A stretch of 64,000 bases of DNA from Rhodotorula mucilaginosa. Its lineage: Eukaryota; Basidiomycota; Microbotryomycetes; Sporidiobolales; Sporidiobolaceae. A program made the translations under genes and the position numbers. The stretch covers positions 1,178,001 to 1,242,000 of the forward strand of contig CP137870.1 in assembly GCA_034406715.1 (NCBI GenBank), written 5' to 3'. Of the stretch, positions 23,121-32,403 are shown in pieces (within the stretch, counting starts at the first letter, position 1; each line of letters begins with the position of its first letter). The notes below the pieces were generated by a model, which had not been told where the DNA came from, searched no databases, and saw only the letters and a program-made list of their open reading frames with translations.

Positions 23121-23131
23121 CGGACAAGCCG
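23121..23131 (+). promoter_or_regulatory. Fourth CGG-N5-CCG element, upstream of PL14-like gene
   Basis: CGGACAAGCCG inside CCGCGGACAAGCCG, the same 14 bases as at tandem copies A and C. It lies 81 bp before the start of an unrelated gene. No flanking similarity to the tandem family was seen. Role inferred from recurrence. Confidence 0.4.
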
Positions 23132-23212
23132 AAAACAGCGTCTTGCGAAAACGACAGAGACTCTTGACCGCTCACCTGTCGACACTCGTAGTGGACACTT
23201 GATGCATGCTGT

Positions 23213-25039
23213 ATGCGGGCCGATGACAGCACGGAGACGAGTTCCAGCGACTCCAGCCGCTCTTCCAAGCACGGCCGGTCTCGCTCGCGCACTCGGAGGT
23301 CCCACCACCATCACCCGCACCACCGGAGGTCCCGGAAGCCTAGGTCCAGGCACTATGATTCGGGATCCTCGTCGTCGACGAGCTCGGACGAGGTCAGTAG
23401 TCTTGGTCGACGGCAGCAGTCGCGGAAATCCGTCCGAGCTGACTCGGTGTCTCGCAGGACGACCATGCTGGTCCCAACGCCGGACTACCGAAGGTTACCT
23501 GGCTGCTGTTGTTGGTCCTCTTTCTCGCCGCTTCAGCTTTCGCTCTCCTACTGTCGAGCGGGAGGGCCGCGCCGCATGTTAGTGTCGCACAAAAGGCTTT
23601 CGCACCCACATCGATTCCTCCGTCCGATTCGCCCGGTGAGTCATCACCCTGTCGTCCGAATCACTCGATACTGACGCAATGCACGAAGATTCTTCTCCTT
23701 CTCTGCGGGAGGCTTCCGGACCGGCGCAGAGCAACGCTGGTTTTTCATCTTCGGATTCAAGTGGATTCCTCGCCTCTCTCGCAGAAGAGTATTCGATGTC
23801 GCCAGCCGCCGTCCCTGCCTTACCCATGCCTACGTCAGAGACGAAAGACGCGGGCGCCTTCATCGCATCTGACTGGCATGCCCTCAAAGGGACCGATCAG
23901 AAAGATCTCACTTTCGTCAAGAATCCCTTGGATTCGGCAGGTGACATTGTACTCCAGATGGAGTATCCAAAAGGCAGCTACAGCGGGAGTGACTCTGGTG
24001 GAGTCGGCGGACTCCAGTTGGCTGTGTACGGAGAAGGACAGAATCGCGCAATCCTCAGTTACGAGGTTCGTACATTTCAACTCTCTCTCTCTTTCTCATG
24101 GCGAGTCGCAGCTGATCCGTGTTTGGCAGGTCGGCTTCAATAAAGGCTTTGATTTTGTCAAAGGCGGAAAGCTGCCAGGCTTGTACGGCGGCGACACGAA
24201 CGCGCATTGTACAGGCGGGCAAAACAGCGAAACGTGCTTTTCCCTTCGACGTGAGCATCACCTTCTCCGATTGACGCGCGCCGAGATCATCGTTCTAATC
24301 GATCTGTTGCTCTGGTAGTCATGTGGCGTCAAGATGGTCAAGGCGAAGGTCCGTTATTGCGGGAGACGATGCGGGCCTGCCTTCTTTCAACTGATGCTGA
24401 AGTCGTCTCCTCCGTCCAGTCTACGCATACATTCCGACCTATCCGAAATTCTGCTCCGAAAGCGCTGGCTCTAAGAGCGTCTATTGTCATTCCGATGGTT
24501 TCGGCAGTGAGCTTCAGCCCTCCTCGAATCGGACAAGATGCCGTCGAGCTGACACAGAATCGGAATGGGCGAGCAGTCAGCATACATCGTGGGGCTTTTG
24601 CTTTCAAGGCCGGAAGGTAGGAACACACGCTTAATGCTTCGGCGAGCAAGGCTGACGACCGCGAGTGTACGCAATCTCAGCTGGACTCAAGTCACGCAGG
24701 TGGTCATCCTCAATTCGGAACCGGACCTCGCCAACGGCTATTTAGCGCTGTACGCAGGCGAGAAACTCGCGATCGAGCTAACGGATGTGGTCTTCCGGGT
24801 CAATACAACGGTCACTGCCACAGCGATGATGTTCTCAAGTCAGCTCGCATCCGCCAGAAGCACCGAGTGGCGAACACAGCTGACACACACTCTCACCACC
24901 AGCCTTCTTCGGCGGTTCCTCGGCCGACTATGCGGCGACTGCCGACTGCTGGTCCTACTTTCGCAACTTTCAGTTCTTCTCGGGCGACGAAGCGAGTTCA
25001 GATCAAGGCGCAGCAGTCAAAGCGAGCTACGGAGACTAA
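23213..25039 (+). CDS. Membrane-anchored polysaccharide lyase family 14-like protein
   Basis: Exons placed: 23213-23392, 23458-23635, 23689-24065, 24130-24250, 24319-24348, 24420-~24505, an exon ending near 24617 (VSIHRGAFAFKAG), an exon from about 24683 (WTQVTQVVILNSE) and the last exon to 25039. The N-terminus is Ser/Arg/His-rich and cytosolic-looking. A single hydrophobic segment follows (WLLLLVLFLAASAFALLLSS), suggesting type II anchoring. The lumenal part has the PL14 core: GGLQLAVYGEGQ, GFDFVKGGKLPGLYGG, CFSLRLMWRQDGQGEVYAYI, and a C-terminal jelly-roll strand DCWSYFRNFQFFSG. Family members are alginate/glucuronan-type lyases or related cell-surface proteins in basidiomycetes; the substrate here is unknown. 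The intron between YCHSD and AVELTQNRNGR is not settled. Confidence 0.75.
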
Positions 25040-25122
25040 GTGCGTTACACCTTGACAACTTCTGATCCCGACAAAATTAGACTGCTACACCGAATTACTA
25101 TGTACACTGATTACAAAACACG

Positions 25123-26914
25123 TCACTCGTCATAGACGCTGCGACTCGCCGGAGTCGAGTACCCGCTGTCCAGGATGACGGCGTTGTCGCTCGATGGCCG
25201 GGCGAGGTAAGCCGGCAGCGCCAAGGCGTCGTTGATCGAAGGGCTCTTGTCGACGCCGACGCCAATGTTCCGCTCGCTCGCACCAGGCGAGTCGATCGCA
25301 CCGGCCCTTTGCAGCTCTTCGCCGTCGCGGTCGAGGAGCATTTTCGTCGACATGTTGCACATACAGTGGGACTCGAGCGGTTTCTCGACCGTCTTGATCG
25401 GAGCAGACTGGCGGTATGCGGGTAGATACAGGTTGTCGAGTAGGGCACAGCTGTTGTAGCGGGAAAAGGTAGTTAGAGACCGAAAAAGACGCGGCACAGC
25501 GCCGTCAAACTCACCATCCAGTGATCACGATCGGTTTGCCGATCGAGAGCATCATGTCTTCATCGTCGCCATCCTTGCGATACCGGATTTCGACGTGAAG
25601 TTGGTGCGAGACGACTGCGAGCGGCAGCATGTCAGTTCTCGAAAGCGAGCAGGGCAGAGATCGCTGTCACGCACCAATCCTGGCGTTCGATCCCGGCAAC
25701 GTGGTGGCGCGGACGAGGTTGTCGTCTGGGATCCGGCAGATGCGCGAGTGGTGGAACTCTTGCCCGACAGTCACCCGAGCGAGCGGCGTCGGATCTGGGA
25801 TCGGCACGTCCGGCTCGATTTTGCAACACGACGAGACGGGTCGATACGCCTCGGGTGCTTCTGGTACCACGAGTCCGTTCGCCGCACAGGTAGTGGACGT
25901 GACTGCACTGGGCTCAGGTAGGACGACGGGTAGAGGATCCGGGTTTTGTTGACATGTCGCCGGGTTGTGGATCGGAATGACGAGAGACGGGCTCGCCCGC
26001 TGGTCGACCTTGAGCAGAGTGTACTTGTTCGGTTTCGGGCGCGCGACGGTGCCGTCCTTGTAGATGATTTCGAATTGCTGAACGAGGACCGCCTTGACCG
26101 AGACAATGGTGAGCGGCTGAGGCGGACCGAGCAGAGATAGCCGAATGTTGGCCAAAGATCCGACTGTCAAGTGAGGCGACGCGAAACCGACTCCGACGGG
26201 TCCCACTTCTTTAGAAAAGTGCTCGATCGCCCAGTTCATAGGCTGAGGGATCTCGCCGGGCGCTGTCGGAGTCGGAGATAACCAGACCACAACCGGCGCC
26301 GAATTGACGGTCGCTGAGAGGACTTGATCGAAGACAGCTGTCGCTTTGACGTAGTATCGAGTGCGCCCGTAGAGGGAGCGCTGTGAGGAGTCGGCAGATG
26401 ACGGAATGATGAAGGAGAAGTTGAAGCTGGGTCGGGGGGCCGAGTCAACGAAAAGGAGCGTTTCGATGCGGAACGAGCGATGAGCCGGAGGGCTTACGCA
26501 TGCTTGCCGGCCTCGAGAACTTCACCGCCAAAGTCGTACTCGAGATTCTTCCGCAAGACGAACGTGCTTTCGTACGGATAGTTGTCGCCTCCTGCGACAA
26601 GCACATGCGCGACGGTCAGTTCTTTCGGACGGGGACAAGCAGGAAGGTGAGTGACCACACTTACCCCAGACGTCGCAGAGTCCTTCGAATACGACTCTGA
26701 TCTCCTTGACGGCTTTCCGAGCAGGGAGAGACAGGAGGACCGTACCTCTCAGGACGGGATCTTGAGTCTGTACGGCATCGAGGTCAGAGCAGAGGTCTCG
26801 GCAGTGATAGCGTGCAGGACATACCGGATAGTCGCCATCGATCGGGTGCAGAAAGACAATGTCTTCGGACACTGTGACTTGGAGAGTGGGCGAGGAGAAC
26901 AGCGACGCGAGCAT
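25123..26914 (-). CDS. Arrestin-fold (alpha-arrestin-like) protein
   Basis: Five exons in phase: 26914-26665, 26591-26498, 26426-25675, 25614-25515 and 25450-25123; 507 aa. The start is MLASLFSSPTLQVTVSEDIV. An arrestin N-domain follows (VLRGTVLLSLPARKAVKEIR, DNYPYESTFVLRKNLEYD, FNFSFIIPSSADSSQRSL, GRTRYYVKATAVFDQ). The C-domain contains FASPHLTVGSLANIRLSL and HQLHVEIRYRKDGDDED and ends with GKPIVITGCCALLDNLYLPA. The ~90-residue tail is Ser/Asp-rich. Fungal arrestin-related proteins are adaptors linking plasma-membrane cargo to a Rsp5-type ubiquitin ligase. I see no obvious PPxY motif in the exons placed, so the adaptor role is by family only. Confidence 0.8.
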
Positions 26915-27867
26915 CTTTGCGGACACCGATCGTGGTCGTCTCGGGCGAGTAGCTCTGTTCGGTAGCGTTCCAAGCCGACACTGGGACGTAAGAAGAACCC
27001 GAGATGCGCGAAGGCAAGCGAGTCGGGAGCACGGGAAGCTTGGTGACTGGGCCCGGTTGATCGAAGGCCGGATGGCAGAGAAACGACGTATAGCCTTGAG
27101 CCAAAGGGGTGGTCGCGGGTCGCAGCCTCGACTGGTCGACGCAAGACCTCACGAAGCCGTCGACGTGGTCACATCCAAAGAGTCAAGGGATCGCGGTGGA
27201 AGGAACTCTGGCTGAGTCAGAAGTGCATGCGCTGACTGAGCAAATTCACTTGATCAAGAGCCGCGGCACAGCGAAGTCATGGCGGCGGCTCCAAGACAAA
27301 GTTGAGTCCCGGCCGGGTTCATGCCCGTGTCGTCGATCAGCTTGCGGCGTTTACATACGGACTTTCCATCCTACACGACGCGCAAGCGACAGCTGTGTGT
27401 CTGTATGACAAGGGCGAGGATAAGGACCGGCCGACATACGCGAGGCGAAAGGGACTGTCGCCTAAAGTCAGCCCGGCGAGTCTTGTCAGTACTCTCCCCG
27501 TCGAATACGCCGGCCGCTTTTTCGGCGCGCGGAAAGTTACCGGCCGCGATTCGAGTTGCGATCGCATACGGTCACCGGCATCGCGAGCAGTGTTGAGGAA
27601 GCTCAGTTGGAAGAGTCAAGAGCGACCGATCGACTTGATCACAAGTACAGTACAAGCCCCGCCGAGCTGGTGCTCAGCACTCGGCACAACCCATTCAAGG
27701 ATATCCCCGAGTCCCACTCCTGCAGCTCGCCGTACATGTGCATCTCGGCAGTGCTATGCCTGGGCGCTCGCCGGCGAAAGCCGATCGACCACGCGAAAGC
27801 GTTCGCATGAATGATTCGCTGTTCGACCGCGAAACGCGGAGATTAGCTCGTCTTTCCGCCATCGATC
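26915..27867. other. Region without a recognised gene
   Basis: About 950 bp upstream of the arrestin gene. Several overlapping open frames of 75-170 codons exist on both strands, typical of GC-rich random sequence. None has a recognised motif or phase-consistent introns. Confidence 0.4.
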
Positions 27868-28467
27868 CTATACTGTAGATTTTGACGCTCCTGCGATGGG
27901 AAACACCTGATCTGTACCATCAGTATGAATAATGTACTGAGCGCGACTCCGGGGGGCGGGAAGAGTCAAGGCAAACCGCGGCTCACCGATGATCTTGGTC
28001 TTGAACCTGAACCCGGCGATGTCGCCGGGCAGCTGACACGAACGGCATTCGGAGCATTGCAGATCCTGGTATACAATATCAGCTGGCCCTCTTTCTATCC
28101 GAGCCAGCGAGCGGGATCGGATGGGCTGCAAATGTCGAAAAAATGCCTGCGCCGCCGCGAGCGGATCAAGAAACAAATAGCGTCGGCGTCGACGGACACC
28201 TGCACCGTCGGAGAGGCCACCTACATCCTCTCGCATTGGGGATCCTGCGCCGGTGATCGTGCGGTCTTGACAAGCCTTGTGAGGACGAAGATTGTTGTCC
28301 CCTTCAGCTGGTGCGGACCACAGCGGAGCGCTTCGCAGCGGGCCAGCAAGGAGGCCCGTAGATACGATTCGGTGCAGCTCTTTGACAAGGACAGAAGCGC
28401 AGCAGATGGACTTGGGCCGAGCAGAGCGTCGAGTTCTCGCCAGTTTTTCGATGAAAGAACTAGCCAT
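27868..28467 (-). CDS. Possible small hypothetical protein
   Basis: Unrecognised and weakly supported. An ATG at 28467 opens a 481-nt exon (MASSFIEKLARTRRSARPKS...) ending at a GTGAGC donor (27987). A 75-nt intron ends in TACAG, and the second exon, 27911-27868, continues in phase to TAG, giving 174 aa. The product is basic and has a Cys cluster, CSECRSC, near residue 130. A 189-codon open frame also runs on the plus strand at 27925-28494, so either strand could be the artefact. The gene would be divergent from the mitochondrial RRM gene, a normal arrangement here. Confidence 0.3.
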   Translation of the reverse strand: MASSFIEKLARTRRSARPKSICCASVLVKELHRIVSTGLLAGPLRSAPLWSAPAEGDNNLRPHKACQDRTITGAGSPMREDVGGLSDGAGVRRRRRYLFLDPLAAAQAFFRHLQPIRSRSLARIERGPADIVYQDLQCSECRSCQLPGDIAGFRFKTKIIGEPRFALTLPAPRSRAQYIIHTDGTDQVFPIAGASKSTV

Positions 28468-28708
28468 CCGGGGAGCCTGGTGTGCCGCTGCTAGGCGTGG
28501 GATCGTCAGCAGAGAGGGAGGCGGGACTCGAAGCCGGCAGAGCAGCCCCCGTAGGTCAAGCACTATGCTGCGGGAGGTGAGAGAGAGGTCGAGACGCTGA
28601 ACGAGGTCTGAGAGAAAAGGCGGACGACGTCGACGAGGCGAGGCGGCGAAGCAAGTGCTCGTCAGACTACGCAGCGAGTCGGAGAACGAGTCCAAGGCGA
28701 GAACCAGA

Positions 28709-30002
28709 ATGCACGCACGAATGCTCCGATCGACCCGCGCAGCTGCTCGCGCAGTCCAGGCAGCCGCACGCACGCCCGCACCTTCGCCAGCTCATCTCGT
28801 CGCTCGTCAGCCGGCACTCGCACCGTAAGCACAGGCCAGGGCGGTGTATCCACTTAGGCTGCGCGTTCTGACCCTCTTGGCGTGGTTTAGGTCCCACCTG
28901 CGCCTCCTGAGCTCGACGGCCATCGCTCGCTCCGACTCGAACGCAGCGGCTTCCAATGTCTCCGAGTCGGTCGCAGCCCAGTCCAGCAGCGCAGCAGCAG
29001 CAGCTCCCACGCCCGAACCTGAACAGTCGCCCGCTCCGATCGATCAGCAACACGCCACCGAACTCCCGACCGAGGAAATCCCCGCCGTCTCGTCGTCGCT
29101 CGATGCAACGGCTCCGTCCAACAACACTCAGGCGACTACTACCTCAGAGCCGGAGCAGTCTCCAGCGCCCATTGATCAACAACACGCTACCGAACTCCCA
29201 ACCGAAGAGATCCCCGCCGTCTCGTCCTCCCTGGACGCGACCGCTCCGAAGCCCGCCGAGGCTGCTCAGCCGACGCCCGAGCAGGTCGCCGAAAAAGTCT
29301 CGCGGACCGTGTTTGTCGCCGGGCTGAACTGGTCCGTCACGGACGAAGTCCTGATCGAGGAGATTCACAAACACCTCGAGGCCGAAGAGGGTGTCTCTCA
29401 GGTCCGGATCGCGACTGACCCGGCGGGCAGGTCCAAGGGGTGAGCCGTAACGTCCCGAGTCCTCGTTGCGAGCGAAAATTGATCCAAAGTAACGTCGCAG
29501 TTTCGCCTTTGTCGAGCTCACCTCGACCGACCTGGTCCAGCAACTCCTGAGCAAACCGACCCTCGTCATCGCCGACCGCGAAGCCATCTTCAAAGCTTCG
29601 AAAACCCCCATCGGCCAAACCCCACCCCGGAGCGCCGACGCGGCCTCGAAAAAGTACCCGACCAAGCGCGGTCCGAACGCGCGCTACCCTCCCGGGCCGA
29701 CCATCTACGTCGGCAACGTCGCCTGGTCGGCGGACGAGATCGCCCTCGAGGAGGTGTTTGGGAGGTACGGCAACATCAAGCGGATCAACCAACCCAAGGA
29801 TGCCGAGACGGGTCGGAGTACCGGCGTCGCGTTTATCGAGTTTGAGGACCTCGATGCGGCGCAGAAGGCATTCCGGGCGGGCAACGGACGGGGGATCCGC
29901 GTCGACGGACGACCGGTCAGGGTCGACTTTGCCAAGAACGGGTCGCACCAGGACGGTGGTGGTCAGCGGACCACGAGCGCGGCTGGTGGCCGTGTCGAAT
30001 GA
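28709..30002 (+). CDS. Mitochondrial two-RRM RNA-binding protein
   Basis: Three exons: 28709-28824, 28891-29439 and 29501-30002; 388 aa. The first ~60 residues are rich in Arg/Ala and lack acid (MHARMLRSTRAAARAVQAAA), a good mitochondrial presequence. A Pro/Ala/Ser/Gln linker holds two copies of a 34-residue repeat. RRM1 has RTVFVAGLNWSVTDEVLIEE (RNP2) and SFAFVEL-like GFAFVEL (RNP1, split by an intron). RRM2 has TIYVGNVAWSADEIALEEVF and STGVAFIEFEDLDAAQKAF. It ends in a short Gly/Gln tail. The likely role is binding of mitochondrial RNA; no specific orthologue is claimed. Confidence 0.8.
29015..29248 (+). repeat. Tandem 102-bp coding duplication
   Basis: 29015-29116 and 29147-29248 encode near-identical 34-residue units (EPEQSPAPIDQQHATELPTE and following residues to ATAP), separated by 30 nt. 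The units differ mostly at synonymous sites, so the duplication is not brand new but the protein sequence has been kept. Confidence 0.85.
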
Positions 30003-30500
30003 GGAGAAAATTGGCGAGTAAGGTGCTTCCTGTAGCCTGATGCAAGCAGTCCTGTGTGTACTTGTCCTACTCATCTCGCCTCCGCCTCGCAAGGACACGC
30101 TTTCCAGGCCAGGGTCACAGAGAGTCACAAGATGGGGGGTTTCTCGATCGGAGTTTTTGCAGTTTTCGGCGGGGTCCACTACTGAATCGGATTCAGCGCA
30201 TCGATGGCACAGCCAAAGACAAGCAGCGGCGGAGCCCAGCTCCGCTAATGGGAGAGAGAGAGAGAGTTCGACCACCAGGATCGAAAACTCGAGAGGAAGG
30301 GAAAAACCCGATAGACCGCGCCCCAGGCAGCGAGTCTCTTCGCGGCTAGCGCGGGATGGAGATGGGAAAGTCGTCGTCATGAAAAGATTGTCGTTATGCA
30401 AGAAGAATTGGCGACGCGTCGTCAAGACGGAATGCCGAGGTGTCGTTAAGGAGAAAAGTCGAAAGAAGGGGAGAGCGGGTGTGTGTGGCTAGGCGACGCA
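30003..30500. other. Convergent 3' region
   Basis: About 500 bp between convergent stops. It includes a short GA-repeat run near 30250. No gene is recognised. Confidence 0.4.
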
Positions 30501-31786
30501 TCAAGCGCGCATCCGGCTCGCGTGGTTGTTGTTGCGACGACGCGGGACGACGGTGAACGAGCTCGGCTCGTCGACGAGGTCATGGTCGAGGGGGACAAAG
30601 TTGGTTTCCCACTCTTCCGAGGCGGCGGTGGCGCGCTTCGAGAGGCGAGAGAGGGCCGGGATGGAAGAGTCGACATCGTCCTCCGCGGCGGGGGCGGGGG
30701 CGGCCTCGTCAGCAGGCTGGGAGGAGGAACCCGAGTCGGAAGGGGCGATCACGGTCAAGTTGATGGTCGAGTTCTTGACACCGGCGGTGGCGGGGCCAGT
30801 CGACGAGGACGAGGAAGTGTCGACGACGGCCGAGTGCGAACCCGTTTCGGTGGTCGAAGAGGCGGCTCCGTCGCCGAGCGAGGACGAGTCGACGACGATC
30901 GAGTGGTGGCCGGTCGATTTGGTCAGGCTCCGACCGGGGAGGATGTTGACGTGGACGGTCGAGTCTTCGATCCCGCCGGCGGCGTCCGAAGCTGCCGAGG
31001 CACCGGCGACCGACGAGGAGACGTCGACGAGGACAGAGTGGTCACCGAGGGCGACCTTGCGGCGACGAACTCGGCGCGCCGTCGTGCCGTTGTTGTTGTT
31101 GTTGGTGGTGGTGGTCGTGGTGGTGATCTGGTGCAGGTTGATGTTGACGGTCGAGTTGTGAATGCCGCCGACGCCCCCCTCGCCCGAAGACGAAGCGTCG
31201 ATGTGGATGTTGTGGTGCGTGCCGGTCGGGGCAGCAGCCTCGACTTCGGCTTCGGGGCGCGTGGCGTTGGTGGTCGGGGGCAAAGGGGAAGCGATGGCAG
31301 ACGACGAGGTGTTGAGCGCCGTCTTGATTGCGAGATCATCGACGGCGACGAGGGGAGCTCGTTGCCGGGCTGCCCAACCGCGGCGCAGAGTCGAGTTCTG
31401 GAGCGAGCGGGTGCCGATCACCTGCGGGTGCACAATAGGGAAGACTATGGTCACTTCGAGGGAGTTAACATGGAGAACGAGGGTCTGGGCCAACGCACGG
31501 TGAGGTTGATGGTCGAGTTGTTGACGCCGGCTGCGGCGCGCTTGACCCACGGCGAGCGCTTTCGTCGGTCGGTGGTGAGGTTGATGTTGACGTCGCTGCC
31601 TGCGAGTGCCTTGGCGAGTTCGAGCGGCAAGTCGGCGTTCGAGATCGAGTGCGTCGTCGTCGTGCCGTTGGTGAGCGACTTGTGCGAGATGTTGATGTCT
31701 CGCCGCGGCAGAGTCGGCAACGACTGTGCGACGTGAGAGAGGGTGACGAGCGATAGCACAAAGGCGATGGAAGTCGGGATGTGCAT
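30501..31786 (-). CDS. Secreted repeat protein with dibasic (Kex2-type) sites
   Basis: Two exons: 31786-31499 and 31421-30501, 402 aa. The ATG opens MHIPTSIAFVLSLVTLSHVA, a strong signal peptide with cleavage expected near AQSLP. The mature part is built of a loose repeat: an H-[SN]-[IVA]-x-[IV]-D-x-SSS block followed by G-[IV]-x-[ND]-S-T-[IV]-x-[LVI], as in GVNNSTINLTVIG, GGIHNSTVNINLH, GGIEDSTVHVNIL and GVKNSTINLTVIA. Most units contain N-glycosylation sequons (NST). Dibasic clusters (RRKRS, VKRA, RRVRRRK, LSKRA) lie between units. I recognise no family; the architecture resembles a Kex2-processed peptide precursor or a wall glycoprotein. It is divergent from a chitinase-like gene with similar dibasic sites. 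Confidence 0.7.
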
Positions 31787-32403
31787 GGCGGAGACTATGC
31801 TTCGAGTAGTGGACGTAGGCGTGTGAGGAGCACTTTGGTTCGGAGCAGAGGAGCGAGTGAGCAAGAAGAGAACAAGAGGCAGCGTCGTCCAAGAGCGGGC
31901 CTTTTAAGCGACCGTTGGAGCGGAGCAGCCATCTGAGCAGGAAACGAGCAGATGCGAGGCCATCTGGGAGGAAACGAGAGAGACGGCTGGCGAAGGCGAG
32001 ATGGCTGGGAAATGGCGAGCCGAGTATTCGCCGTCGAGTGTAATGCGAATGGTAATGGCGGGCTAATGGCATTTGTGCGTCTCTACTCGATCGGGAAGGT
32101 GTGCGTGCTTACCCCGCCTTTTCACATAGATCGATCACTCAACTTGGCGTCTTGCCATCTCGCCCGCCAAATGCCTCGCTCGCTCTCCTCCTTGGTGCAG
32201 GTCGTCATTCGGGCAGGACTCGTTTGCCATCTCTCCACTGGTCTTGGATTCACACAGAGGCAGGTCCCTCTCTCGTCTCCCCTCCTCCTCCTCTCCCCGT
32301 TCACTCCCCGTCAAGTCGTCCCTCCCTCTCTACGCTGGCCGTGGATCCCTTGCTGCATACGACTACACACAACCCTCACCGACGACGACCACACACCGAC
32401 TCA
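31787..32403. promoter_or_regulatory. Divergent promoter, secreted repeat protein / GH18 gene
   Basis: 617 bp between two divergent start codons, so it holds both promoters. The stretch before the GH18 ATG is pyrimidine-rich, as is common in fungal core promoters. No specific site is assigned. Confidence 0.5.

Noticed and set aside
28001-28060. Resemblance of YQDLQCSECRS on the minus strand to the C-terminal zinc finger of DNA polymerase epsilon
   Set aside because: Only one half of a Cys pair motif matches and no polymerase sequence lies nearby; probably chance.
30483-31736. Plus-strand 417-codon Gly/Arg/Asp-rich frame
   Set aside because: Antisense of the secreted repeat protein, which has a signal peptide, a proper splice site and internal repeats.
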